Below the pieces are notes generated by a model that did no database searches, was not told where the DNA came from, and saw nothing but the letters and a program-made list of their open reading frames with translations. DNA of 64,000 nucleotides from JAGOBP01 sp964550855 (GTDB taxonomy: Bacteria; Chloroflexota; Anaerolineae; Fen-1058): positions 1 through 64,000 of the forward strand of contig CAZKBQ010000006.1 in NCBI GenBank assembly GCA_964550855.1, in the 5' to 3' direction. Every line of letters begins with the position of its first letter. Within the stretch, counting starts at the first letter, position 1. The translations under genes and the position numbers were made by a program. Positions 50,298 through 60,200 of this stretch are shown here, piece by piece.

Positions 50298-52736
50298 CTA
50301 CTTGTTTCCTTGCAATTTGAAGCCCCGCAAGCGCAGTGAATTGCTCACCACAAACACACTGCTGAAGGCCATGGCGCCTGCCGCCATCATCGGGACCAGC
50401 GCGCCCAATGCGGCGACCGGGATCAGGACGACGTTGTAGAAAAACGCCCAGAACAAATTCTGCCGGATCGTCTTGAGCGTGCCGCGGCTCAGCGCAATGG
50501 CGTCGGGCAGTCCGCGCAGATCACCGGACATCAGCGTCACGTCGGCTGCCTCGATAGCCACATCGGTGCCGGTGCCGATGGCGATGCCGACATCGGCCTG
50601 CGCCAGCGCCGGCGCATCGTTGATGCCGTCGCCCACCATGGCCACGGCCTGCCCCTCGGCCTGCAGCCGTTTGACATTGGCGGCCTTGTCGCCCGGGGCG
50701 ACTTCGCCCAGCACGCGATCAATGCCCACCTTTTGGCCAATTGCGTCGGCGGTCTGGCGATTGTCACCGGTGATCATCGTCACCGTGATACCCAACGCGT
50801 GCAGCGCCGCCACGGCTTCTTTTGAGCCGGGTTTCACGGTATCGGCCACCGCGATGACGCCGGCCGCCTCGCCGTCCACCGCCAGGATCATGGCTGTTTT
50901 CGCCTCGTTTTGCAGGCGATCCACGGCGGGCTGGAGGCCGTTCAGCCGCACACCCTGCTCGGACATCAGCTGCAAATTGCCCAGCAGCACCGATCGGTCA
51001 TCAATCGTCGCACTGACACCGCGCCCTGCAATCGCCCGAAAACCGATCGGATTGGACAGCGCAGTGCCCTTCGCCGCCTCCACGATGGCGCCGGCGAGTG
51101 GATGCTCGCTGACTTTCTCAACGGATGCAGCCAGCTGCAGGACTTGATCGGTGCTCAGGGCCGATCGGTCAGCGCTGACCACATCGGTCACCACGGGCTG
51201 TCCAACGGTAACCGTCCCGGTCTTGTCCAGCACGATCGATTTGATGCCGCCCAGCCGTTCCAGTGCTTCACTGGTCTTGAACAGGATACCATGTTCTGCA
51301 CCCTTGCCGGTGCCCACCATGACGGCCGTGGGCGTGGCCAAACCCAGCGCGCACGGGCAGGCGATGACCAGCACCGACACCGCCGCCGTCATCGCCGCCT
51401 CAAAGCCGGCGGCCGGATTGAGCAGCAGATGCGCCACCAGCGTCAGCGCTGCCGTCAGGATGACCGCCGGCACGAACCACGCCGAGATTCGATCGGCCAG
51501 TTTCTGGATGGGCGCTTTGCTGCCCTGCGCCTGCTCCACCAGTTTGACGATCTGCGCCAGCACGGTGTTGCGCCCCACCTGCGTCGCTTCAAACGTGAAA
51601 GCGCCCTGCTTGTTGATGGTCGCGCCCAGCACTTTGCTGCCGGGACCTTTCTCCACCGGCAGCGATTCGCCCGTGATCATGGACTCGTCCACGCTCGATC
51701 GACCGTCGATGATAACGCCGTCCACCGGGATCTTTTCGCCGGGATGCACCACCACGATGTCGCCCACGTAGACATCGTCGATGTCCACGTCCAGCTCGGC
51801 GCCGTCACGCCGCACGCGCGCCGTCCGGGCGCGCAGCCCCATCAGTTTTTTCAGCGCTTCACTGGTGCGGCCTTTGGCGCGCGCCTCCAGGAACTTGCCC
51901 AGCACGATCAGCGTGATGATCACCGCGGCGGTTTCAAAGTACAGGTGCGCGCCGTACAAGCCCAGCAGCGGCCCCAGACTGTAGAAGTACGCCACGCTCG
52001 AACCCATCGCCACCAGCACGTCCATGTTGGCGGCGCGGTTCTTCAGCGCCTTCCACGCGCCTACGTAGAAATCCTTACCGACGTAGAATTGCACCGGCGT
52101 CGCCAGCGCCAGGAACACCCACCAGCTGCCCGGCCACATGTAGAACCGATCGAGGAAATACGGGACTTGAACAATCCCTTCATGCCAGAAATCCTTGAGC
52201 ATGGACAGCACAAACAACGGGATGGTGAATGCCAGCCCGACGAGCAGCCGCCGCCGCTGGTGGCGATATTCGGCCTCGCGCGCCTGCGCCTCGGCGTCTT
52301 CGCTCGACGCGCCTTCGGCCACAATGGCCTTGAAGCCGGCGGCTTCGATGGCGCGGCGCAGATCGCCCTGCCCGGCCATGGTGGGCAGGTATTGCACGCT
52401 GGCTTTGTTGGTCACGCTGGACACCGACGCACTCAGTACGCCGTCGAGTTTCTTCAGCGCGGCTTCCACCACCCGCGCGTCCGTCTCGTCGTGCAGGCCC
52501 TGCAGCGGCAGATCCGCTTCGGCGGTGGCCACGCCGTAGCCCACGTCGCCGATGCGGGCGATGATCTGCTCTTCGGACACCAGCGCCGGATCAAACACCC
52601 ACGTGCCGCGCTCGCTGGCCAGGTTCACCGTGGCCGTTTCCACGCCGGGCAGCTTCTGCGTCACCCGTTCGATGGTCGCCACGCAGTTGGCGCACGTCAT
52701 GCCCGTAATCGGTACGGTAATTTGCTTGGTCGTCAT
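50298..52736 (-). CDS. copA: Copper-exporting P1B-type ATPase
   Basis: 812 residues. First HMA domain with GMTCANC (C15, C18). A second HMA-like domain (about 75-140) keeps the fold but has lost its CxxC (HDETDARVVEAALKKLDG). The transport site is CPC (IACPCALGLATP), the phosphorylated Asp is in DKTGTVTVG, the TGE loop (TGESLPVEKG) and hinge (GDGINDAPAL) are complete, and eight TM helices are present. CPC with N-terminal CxxC fits Cu(I) export. Preceded by csoR, followed by a YHS protein. Its length and motifs are normal apart from the degenerate second HMA. Confidence 0.97.
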   Translation of the reverse strand: MTTKQITVPITGMTCANCVATIERVTQKLPGVETATVNLASERGTWVFDPALVSEEQIIARIGDVGYGVATAEADLPLQGLHDETDARVVEAALKKLDGVLSASVSSVTNKASVQYLPTMAGQGDLRRAIEAAGFKAIVAEGASSEDAEAQAREAEYRHQRRRLLVGLAFTIPLFVLSMLKDFWHEGIVQVPYFLDRFYMWPGSWWVFLALATPVQFYVGKDFYVGAWKALKNRAANMDVLVAMGSSVAYFYSLGPLLGLYGAHLYFETAAVIITLIVLGKFLEARAKGRTSEALKKLMGLRARTARVRRDGAELDVDIDDVYVGDIVVVHPGEKIPVDGVIIDGRSSVDESMITGESLPVEKGPGSKVLGATINKQGAFTFEATQVGRNTVLAQIVKLVEQAQGSKAPIQKLADRISAWFVPAVILTAALTLVAHLLLNPAAGFEAAMTAAVSVLVIACPCALGLATPTAVMVGTGKGAEHGILFKTSEALERLGGIKSIVLDKTGTVTVGQPVVTDVVSADRSALSTDQVLQLAASVEKVSEHPLAGAIVEAAKGTALSNPIGFRAIAGRGVSATIDDRSVLLGNLQLMSEQGVRLNGLQPAVDRLQNEAKTAMILAVDGEAAGVIAVADTVKPGSKEAVAALHALGITVTMITGDNRQTADAIGQKVGIDRVLGEVAPGDKAANVKRLQAEGQAVAMVGDGINDAPALAQADVGIAIGTGTDVAIEAADVTLMSGDLRGLPDAIALSRGTLKTIRQNLFWAFFYNVVLIPVAALGALVPMMAAGAMAFSSVFVVSNSLRLRGFKLQGNK

Positions 52737-52763
52737 AGCCTCTCCCCGTCAAGTCTGCGCGGC

Positions 52764-53042
52764 TCAAATCCGCTGTGCAACTTCAAACACGCCGACGATC
52801 TCGGTCAGCACCCGCTCGCGCTCTTTGGGATCGTCGCCGCGCACCGCTTCAATCACGCAGTGATTCAGGTGATCTTCCAGAATTAGATCGTTCACTTTGT
52901 TCAGCGCCGCCTGCACAGCCTGAATTTGTTTGATCACGTCGATGCAGTAGGCGTCGTCGGCCACCATCCGCTCGATGCCGCTCACGTGCCCGCTGATGCT
53001 GCGCAGTCGTCTCTGCACCGCCGATCGGTGTTCGTCATTCAT
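52764..53042 (-). CDS. csoR: Copper-sensing repressor CsoR
   Basis: 92 residues from 53042 (GAGAGGC upstream). All-helical CsoR/RcnR-type protein with the Cu(I) ligands C33 (AYCIDV), H58 and C62 (DHLNHC), in the C-H-C spacing of CsoR. It releases DNA when Cu(I) binds. The G/C-rich site between its promoter and start codon fits a CsoR operator, so it should repress its own operon with copA. Confidence 0.95.
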   Translation of the reverse strand: MNDEHRSAVQRRLRSISGHVSGIERMVADDAYCIDVIKQIQAVQAALNKVNDLILEDHLNHCVIEAVRGDDPKERERVLTEIVGVFEVAQRI

Positions 53043-53065
53043 GGCTGCCTCTCCTCTCATCGCCG

Positions 53066-53133
53066 ATACCCCATCCCAGGTGGGGGGGGGGTCAGTCAGG
53101 GCAAAGTATAACATCGGGCCGTGCTACTGTCAA
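53066..53133 (-). promoter_or_regulatory. csoR-copA promoter and CsoR-like operator
   Basis: On the - strand TTGACA (53133-53128), 17-bp spacer, TATACT (53110-53105). Just downstream (53091-53066) is a G/C-tract site ending in TACCCCATCCCAGGTGGGGG on the other strand, like known CsoR boxes. It includes a run of ten G. Confidence 0.8.
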
Positions 53134-53177
53134 GGTGGCGGAACCGACAGAGTACGCGTCGCCGTTTTGCCGACCGA

Positions 53178-53280
53178 TTTCTCCGGCGAATGAAGTCGCG
53201 TCTGGCGGGCGTGCCGCCGCCCGTCCACGCCGGTGGACGTTCAGCCCATGGCTCCAAAGGCGCGCTTTTAATCGCCGGCA
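53178..53280. repeat. MITE-like element, copy B
   Basis: About 103 bp with ends CTCCGGCGAATGAAGTCGCG and CGCGCTTTTAATCGCCGG and the inner stem CGTCCAC/GTGGACG. It matches copy A at 10097-10246 but lacks the inserted block. It ends about 65 bases before a TATAAT (53347-53352) in front of the next gene. Confidence 0.75.
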
Positions 53281-53386
53281 CGCCGCCGCCGGCCAGGCAG
53301 TTCGCGGCAAAACACCGCGCGCAAACGAATACGTCGGGCGCGGTGGTATAATCGGGCGCGATTTAACCTGAGTAAGGAAACCGTCC

Positions 53387-54697
53387 GTGGCTGAACCGGT
53401 CGATCTTAAGAAAACGCTCGCGCAGGCGACCACCATCGCGCAGCTGGGCGTGCCCCCGTCGCTGGCCGTCGATCTCATCCTGCGCATCCTGTTCACCGAA
53501 GGCGATACCAGCGTCGGCCGCATCGTCGAGATTTCGCGGCTTTATCCGCAGATCGTGGACGACCTGATGGCCGATCTCCAGCACGATCATCTGGTGGAAG
53601 TGGTGAAAGCGGGCGCGATGCGCGTCAGCTACACCTATCGGTTGACGGACGAAGGCAGCAGCCGCGCGCGCGACGCCATGGAGCGCACGCAGTACGTGGG
53701 GCCGTTTCCCGTGGATGTGGACGCCTATCGGCGCGCGGTTGTGGCGCAAACCAATGAGCGCCATCGCATCAGCCCCGCCGAAGTGAAACAGGCGCTGGGC
53801 CAGCTTGTCTTGCCGGAGAATTTTCACCGGCGCATCGGCCCGGCCATCAACTCCGGCTCATCGCTCTTCTTGTACGGCCCGCCCGGCAACGGCAAGACCA
53901 CCGTCGCGCAGGCCATCGCCCACCTGCTGGCCGGCAGCGATCCCATCTGGCTGCCCTACGCCATCACCATCGGCGGACAGATCATCCAGATTTACGATCC
54001 GATGGTTCACATCCCATTCAAGTCGGGAGGCGAAAGCGACAGCCCGTCGGGCAAAACCAGTTTCATCGGGGTGGACAAACGCTGGGGGTTGTTTCAGCGG
54101 CCGGCCGTGATGGTGGGCGGCGAGCTCACCATGGACGCGCTTGATCTGCGCTTTGAGCCGGTGGCCAAACTGTACGAAGCGCCACTGCAGCTCAAGGCCA
54201 ACGGCGGCATGTTCCTCATCGACGACTTCGGCCGCCAGCCGATGAGCCCGCAGCAGCTGCTTAACCGCTGGATCGTGCCGCTGGAAACGCGCATTGACTT
54301 CCTGCGGTTGCAGTCGGGCCAGACGCTGGAAATCCCCTTCCGGCAGCTCATCGTCTTTGCCACCAACCTCAATCCGAGTGATCTCGTTGACGCCGCTTTT
54401 CTGCGCCGCATCCAGATGAAAGTGGAAGTGGGCGCGCCCGACGAGAAGATGTACTACCAGATCATGGCGCAGCTGTGCCAGCACTACCGCGTCCCGTTCA
54501 ACCGCGACGGCTTTGTGCATCTGCTGCAAAAATGGTACCGCGAGCCGGGCCGCGCCATGCAGGCCGTTCACCCGCGCGATCTGCTCAAGACCATCCTGGC
54601 CATCGCCGACTACGCCGGCATCGCGCCGGAGATGACACCCGAACTGATCGACGAAGCCTGCACGTGTTACTTCGTCGATCTCAACGGTGCGGCCTGA
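53387..54697 (+). CDS. AAA ATPase with N-terminal winged helix
   Basis: 436 residues from a GTG at 53387 (TAAGGAAA upstream, TATAAT at 53347-53352). Residues 20-95 look like a winged-helix domain (GDTSVGRIVEISRLYPQIVD). Walker A is LYGPPGNGKTTVAQAI (about 165), Walker B GGMFLIDDFGRQP, sensor FATNLNPSDL. The end (MTPELIDEACTCYFVDL) may be a lid. I know similar proteins from Chloroflexota genomes but not a proven role; a chaperone-like or DNA-linked function is possible. It is alone on its strand here. Confidence 0.8.
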   Translation: MAEPVDLKKTLAQATTIAQLGVPPSLAVDLILRILFTEGDTSVGRIVEISRLYPQIVDDLMADLQHDHLVEVVKAGAMRVSYTYRLTDEGSSRARDAMERTQYVGPFPVDVDAYRRAVVAQTNERHRISPAEVKQALGQLVLPENFHRRIGPAINSGSSLFLYGPPGNGKTTVAQAIAHLLAGSDPIWLPYAITIGGQIIQIYDPMVHIPFKSGGESDSPSGKTSFIGVDKRWGLFQRPAVMVGGELTMDALDLRFEPVAKLYEAPLQLKANGGMFLIDDFGRQPMSPQQLLNRWIVPLETRIDFLRLQSGQTLEIPFRQLIVFATNLNPSDLVDAAFLRRIQMKVEVGAPDEKMYYQIMAQLCQHYRVPFNRDGFVHLLQKWYREPGRAMQAVHPRDLLKTILAIADYAGIAPEMTPELIDEACTCYFVDLNGAA

Positions 54698-54714
54698 GCC
54701 CCGCGCGGCGACGG

Positions 54715-55596
54715 TTAGTGTTGTGCGCGCGGCCGCGCAGCGGGAAACCGCTTCTTCAAATGCCGCAGCGATACGGGATCATACTGATTCGTCCCGAACG
54801 GCCAGCGATCTTCAAGATTCTCCACCCCGATCAAATCTTCCACCGCCCGGCGGGTGGCCTCGTCGTAGCGGCCGGTGATCGCGCCGCGATAGTGTGTGCT
54901 CTGCTTCACGATGCGCTGCAAGTCGCGCACCACGGCAGGCGTCAGCGGCTTCAGTGCCGCCGCCGACACCTTGCCAAAGAACAGGTGATGCAGCTCCAGC
55001 AGCTCCTTCAATCGCGCGATCGGCTGCGCGTCATCATCCACGCGCAGGTCGAGGTAGCGATCGTTGAAGCCCGCATAACCGCCTCGCTCGCGCACCACCA
55101 ACACCGCCGCACTCTGCCGGCCGCGCCGATCGCCGCCGGCGCGCTGACCGGCCGCCAGGGCCGCCACCAGCCGATCGGCCAGTTCGCCCTTCGCGCGCTC
55201 ATAGCCTCGCGCCGTCGCCTCGATCGTTTTGCCGCTCACCAGAATATTGCCCTGCACGGCGTAACCGTCGCCCGTGAGGCCGCCCGCCCAGGCGTGACAA
55301 CCCGTGCCCGTAAACGTAGCCGCCCGTCCCTGCCGATCGACGACGCCCACCTGCCGTTGATCGCGACCCGCGTCCTCGGCCAGCAGCCGATCGAGCACCG
55401 CCGCCGCATCGAGGCCCTGCGCCAGCAAGGCCAGCCCGTTTGGCCCGTAACTGGTGTTGGCGTAAGACTGCGTGGCGATGGCGCCCGCGTTGGCCTGCGC
55501 CCACGGCACCACCGCGCCCACCGCCAGAAACTTGCTCGCCGTCGCCACTCCCCATTCCCGGGCCACCGGATCGTAAGCCACAATTGAAAACGTCAT
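54715..55596 (-). CDS. DUF1028-family Ntn-hydrolase-like protein
   Basis: 293 residues. The N-terminus (TFSIVAYDPVAREWGVATAS), together with SYANTSYGPNGLALL and GYAVQGNILVS, defines the DUF1028 group of Ntn-hydrolase folds, thought to be autoprocessed amidases. The C-terminal 70 residues (LTPAVVRDLQRIVKQSTHYR, then YDEATRRAVEDLIGVENL) resemble a peptidoglycan-binding domain, an arrangement known for this family. It may act on cell-wall or small amide substrates. Convergent with the AAA ATPase gene, 17 bases apart. Confidence 0.85.
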   Translation of the reverse strand: MTFSIVAYDPVAREWGVATASKFLAVGAVVPWAQANAGAIATQSYANTSYGPNGLALLAQGLDAAAVLDRLLAEDAGRDQRQVGVVDRQGRAATFTGTGCHAWAGGLTGDGYAVQGNILVSGKTIEATARGYERAKGELADRLVAALAAGQRAGGDRRGRQSAAVLVVRERGGYAGFNDRYLDLRVDDDAQPIARLKELLELHHLFFGKVSAAALKPLTPAVVRDLQRIVKQSTHYRGAITGRYDEATRRAVEDLIGVENLEDRWPFGTNQYDPVSLRHLKKRFPAARPRAQH

Positions 55597-55649
55597 CATG
55601 CCTCCCTGAACACTGCGGCCTGACTGCCATTCATGGTATCATCACGCCT

Positions 55650-57179
55650 ATGCTGCGCTATCTGGTTGCGATCTCCATCGGCCTGCTGCTGCTGGCCGCG
55701 TGCGGCCCCGGCCGCCTGCCCGATCAGATCGATGTCACCCTCACGTCCGACGGCGAAACGCGCACCCTGTGGCTGCCGCCGGGCCAATCGGTGCGCGACG
55801 CGCTGCGTGCCGCCAGCCTCACCCTGGGCGAGCTGGATCGCGTGCGTCCGCCCGAGACCACCCCGCTCCAACCGGGCCTGGCCATCACCGTCACGCGCGT
55901 GGTGCAGACCACCGACATCGTGACCGAGACGGTGCCGTTTGAGACGCAGACCGTGCGCGATGCCAGCATCCCGTCCGGCGAAACGCGCCTGCAGGCCGGC
56001 CGCAACGGCTTACGCCAGATCACGTATCGCACCACCTATGAAGATGGTCAGCCGGTGCGCCGTGATGAAATCAACCGCGAACTGATCGAGCCGCCCACGC
56101 CGGAGATTCTGCTCGTCGGCGTGCAGGGTGCATTCAGCACGGTGCCATTGTCTGGCACGCTGGCTTATTTGTCAAACAACAATGCCTTTGTCATGCGCGA
56201 CGTGTCCGGCAACAAGCGGCCGCTCACCACCGAGGGCGATCTGGACGGGCGCGTCTTTGCGCTCTCGCCCGACGGCCGCTGGCTGTTGTACTCACGCGCC
56301 ACGACGGCCACGCTCAACAGCCTGTGGCTGGTGGACACCACGCTGGCGCAGCTCGAGCCGATCGCGCTGAAGATCGACGGCGTGCTGTGGGCCGATTTCT
56401 CGCCCGACGGCAAGTCCCTCGCCTACTCGCGCGCCGAGCCGTCGCCGGGGTTGCCCGGCTGGAAGGCTTACAACGATCTGCAGATCGTCCCCTTCAACAA
56501 CGGCCGGTTGGGTGCGCGCCGCGAGATCGTGGCGCAAAACAGTCGCGCGGCCTATGCGTGGTGGGGCACGCAATTTGCCTGGTCGCCGGACAGCACGCAG
56601 CTGGCTTACGCCACCACGCAATCGATCGGCATCATCAGCCCTACGGCGCGCGTCACCAAAACGATCCCGATGATCGAGTTCGCGGCCTACAACACCCGAT
56701 CGACCTGGGCGTGGACCCCCACGCCCGCCTGGTCGCCGGATGGCCGCTTCATCATCGGGGCGGTGCACGCGCCGTCCACGCGCGGCGAAAGCGATGAGGA
56801 CTCGTCAGTCTTCAGCGTGGCGGTCGCCCTCAGCCGCACGCTGTCGGCGGTGCTGGTGCCGGATGCCGGCATGTGGTCCAATCCGCTGTGGCTGCCCGAC
56901 GGCCGCATCGTGTACGGGCAGGCCGAAACGCCGTATGCCAGCGAGGCCAGCCGCTACGCGCTGCGCATCATGGATCGGGACGGCAGCAATGCGCAGCATC
57001 TGTTTCCTGAAGAAGGCGCGGTGGGCATTGAGGGCCTGCCCGAAGTCGCGCCCGCGCCCGACGGCCGCGAACTGCTGATCGTCTATCAGGGCGACCTGTA
57101 TCTGTTCAATCTCAACACCGACATCGTGCGGCGGTTGACGGCCGAAGGGACAGTCTCACGGCCACGCTGGGCGAAGTAA
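55650..57179 (+). CDS. DUF348/G5 lipoprotein with TolB-like propeller
   Basis: 509 residues. Start at 55650 (MLRYLVAISIGLLLLAACGP) with lipobox LAAC (C18). A ubiquitin-like DUF348 domain (about 25-85, TLWLPPGQSVRDALRAASLT) and a G5-like domain (about 88-150, VVQTTDIVTETVPFETQTVR) follow, as in Rpf/YabE cell-wall proteins. The rest is a TolB/WD40-like propeller (ALSPDGRWLLYSRATT, ADFSPDGKSLAYSR). A -10-like TATCAT (55637-55642) lies seven bases before the ATG without a ribosome site. Likely attached to the membrane and touching the wall. Confidence 0.85.
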   Translation: MLRYLVAISIGLLLLAACGPGRLPDQIDVTLTSDGETRTLWLPPGQSVRDALRAASLTLGELDRVRPPETTPLQPGLAITVTRVVQTTDIVTETVPFETQTVRDASIPSGETRLQAGRNGLRQITYRTTYEDGQPVRRDEINRELIEPPTPEILLVGVQGAFSTVPLSGTLAYLSNNNAFVMRDVSGNKRPLTTEGDLDGRVFALSPDGRWLLYSRATTATLNSLWLVDTTLAQLEPIALKIDGVLWADFSPDGKSLAYSRAEPSPGLPGWKAYNDLQIVPFNNGRLGARREIVAQNSRAAYAWWGTQFAWSPDSTQLAYATTQSIGIISPTARVTKTIPMIEFAAYNTRSTWAWTPTPAWSPDGRFIIGAVHAPSTRGESDEDSSVFSVAVALSRTLSAVLVPDAGMWSNPLWLPDGRIVYGQAETPYASEASRYALRIMDRDGSNAQHLFPEEGAVGIEGLPEVAPAPDGRELLIVYQGDLYLFNLNTDIVRRLTAEGTVSRPRWAK

Positions 57180-57209
57180 ACAAAGCATGACGGCTAAGAA
57201 ACCCGCCCG

Positions 57210-60200
57210 ATGATGCGACAACGATCCCTTATCCTCACACTCCTCTTTGCCCTGGGCTTCGTCGCGGCGCTGATCACGTCGGGCGCGGCGGTGACCATTG
57301 ATCAGCAGCGTACCCGCGGCATCAGCTTCGGCTTTCCCGATCCCGTCAGCCCGGCGGTGCGCGGCGTGGGCGTCAACGTCGCGCTGGAGCGATACGCGCT
57401 GGCCGATTTGAAAACCGAGTTGGCGCAGATCGGCCGATCGGGTTTTGGGTGGATCCGCCAGACCTTCCCCTGGTCGGAGATCGAACCCGTTCAAGGTGAA
57501 TTCAACTGGGCCAAATGGGATCAGATCGTCCAGTCGGTCACCGATCAAAAACTCATCGCGGTGCTGGATACGTCGCCGCTGTGGGCGGCGTCTTCCAGTC
57601 TCTATCCGCCCACTTCCACCGCGCACTTTGCCAACTTTGCGCGGCTGTTCGCGCTGCGTTACGGCGACCGCATCGATTACTATCAAATCTGGGACGAGCC
57701 GAACCTGGGCGATCGCTGGCGCGGCGAGGTCAACCCGGTGGCCTACGCAGAAATGCTGAGGCAGGCCCGCGACGCGATCCGCCAGGTGGATCGCACGGCC
57801 GTCATCGTGCTGGCGGGCCTCGCGCCGACGACGGAGACGAGCGCGGCCAACCTGGCCGACTGGCTGTACCTGCGCCGCCTGTACGAGGCGGGCGCGGGCG
57901 ACCTGTTCGACGCGGCGGCGGGCAAGCCATATGGCTTTGACACCGGGCCGGACGATCACCGCATCGATCCGGCAGTGCTGAATTTTCAGCGGTTGGTGCT
58001 GCTGCGCGAGGAGATGGTCGCGCACGGCGATGCGGGCAAGGCGCTGTGGGCCAGCCACTTCGGCTGGAACACGGCGGCCGGTTCGATCTGGGGCCGGGTG
58101 AGCGCTCAGCAGCAGCTCGACTATACGCGCGCGGCCATTCAATATGCGGCGCAGAGTTGGCCGTGGGCGGGCGTGCTGATCGTGGAGAACTGGGAACCGA
58201 ACGCGCCGCCGGGCGATCCGCGCTGGGGGTTTTCGATCAAGGGCCGGCTTGATGTGGGCGGGATAAGTAATTCCACTGAGATCGGTTTTCAACCGGCGGC
58301 GGTTCAGTCGCGTCCCGGCAGCCCCGATTATGCACCCAATCCCGCCGCGACTTACTCCGGCGAGTGGCGCTTTGGCGAGCTGGGCGCGGATTGGAGCGCC
58401 AGCGGCGAGGCGGCGTCGTTCTCGTTTCGAGGCACGGCGGTGGCGCTGCGCGTGCGGCGCGCGGCCGATCGCGCCAACCTGTACGTGAGCGTGGACGGTC
58501 AGCCCGCCAACGCCCTGCCCCGCGACGAACAGGGCCGCGCCTTCCTGCAGCTCATCCCGCCCGATGCACGCTTCACGGATGTGCGAACCATTCCGATTGC
58601 CACCGGTTTGAGTGACGGCGAACATCGGGTGGACCTCGTGACCGAGCGCGGGTGGAATCAGTGGTCGTTCATCGGCTGGAGCGTGGGCCGCGAAGCCGAT
58701 CGCGGCGCGCTCAACGCGATCCTGGCGGCGTGCCTGCTGCTGGGGGTGATCTGTCTGTACGGTCTGGTGCGCAGCGCGCGGCGCACCCGCTGGCGCGAAG
58801 CCGGCGGCGGCCTCGCGGCGGCGTATGCGCGGCTGAGCGCCGGCAAGCAGATCGCGCTGACGGCGATCACGGCGGTGATCGTGTACGCCTCGGCGTGGCT
58901 GACGTGGGGGGTGGATCTGGCCGCCGCTTACCGGCGGCTGGGCGATGGCGCGAACCTCATCGCCACGCTGGCGACGGCGACGATCTTCTACGTCTCGCCG
59001 TGGTTGATCCTGACCATCATCAGCGGTCTGATCCTGCTGCTGCTCATCGGCCTGCGACTCGATCTGGGACTGGCGCTGGTAGCGCTGTTCGCGCCGTTCT
59101 TCATGCTGCCGCGTCAACTGTTCGACTCGGCGTTTTCGATGGCGGAATTGACGCTGGTGATGTGCGTGATCAGTTACGGGGCACGCATGGCGTACGGCGT
59201 AAGGCGCAGGGGCACATTACGCATGACGCACGGTGCATTACGTCTCACGGCGCTGGACTGGGCGGTAGTAGCTTACGTCGGCGTCGCGTCGATCGCCACG
59301 CTGCTGGCCGACTACCGCACCTTTGCGCTGCGCGAGTTCCGCGTCATCATCATCGAACCCGCCATCTACTATGCGCTGATCCGCGCGGCCAGACTCGATC
59401 ATAAAGCGATCTGGCGGATCGTGGATGCGTTGGTGCTGGCGGGCGTGCTGGTGGCCGTCATCGGGCTGGTGCAATACGCGTTCAACCTCAACGTCATCAC
59501 GGCGGAAGAGGGCGTGCGGCGGCTGCGATCTGTGTATGGTTCGCCCAACAACGTGGGGCTGTTTTTGGGGCGCGTGTTTCCGATCGGATTGGCGGTGGCT
59601 GTGCTGGGGGGCGGCGTGCGGCGCAGGCTGTACGCGGCTGCGCTGCTGCCCGTCGCCGCCGCCATCGTGCTGAGCCAGTCGCGCGGCGCCATCTTCATCG
59701 GCCTGCCCGCGTCCATCCTGGCGATCGGCGTGCTGGCGGGCGGGCGCTGGCTGTGGGCGGCCATCGGCTCATTGATCGTCGCAGCGGCCGCGTCGATCCC
59801 GCTGCTGAATTCGCCGCGCATTCAGGCGCTGTTCAGCGGCGAGGGCGGCACGGGCTTCTTCCGCGTGGCGTTGTGGCGCAGCTCGATCGAGCTGATCCGC
59901 GATCACCCGTTGTTCGGCGTGGGTCCCGATAATTTTCTCTACGCCTATCGCGGCCGTTATTTGCTGCCGGAAGCGTGGCAGGAATCGTCGCTGTCGCATC
60001 CGCACAATGTCGTATTGGACTTTGCGGCGCGGCTGGGGCTGATCGGTCTGGGCGTGTTCGTGTGGCTGCAGATCGCGTTCTGGCGCGCGGTGCGCCGGGC
60101 CGTGTCCTCGCCCGCGTCGCGCGCGCTCGTCATCGGCCTGGCCGCTTCCATGATCGACTTTCTGGCCCACGGCCTGGTCGATGCGGCCTACTTCGTCGTC

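Noticed and set aside
57156..59117. 653-codon open frame antisense to the O-antigen ligase fusion
   Set aside because: It is composition-driven (Arg/Gln/His rich), lacks any domain, and lies wholly opposite a gene with clear motifs.
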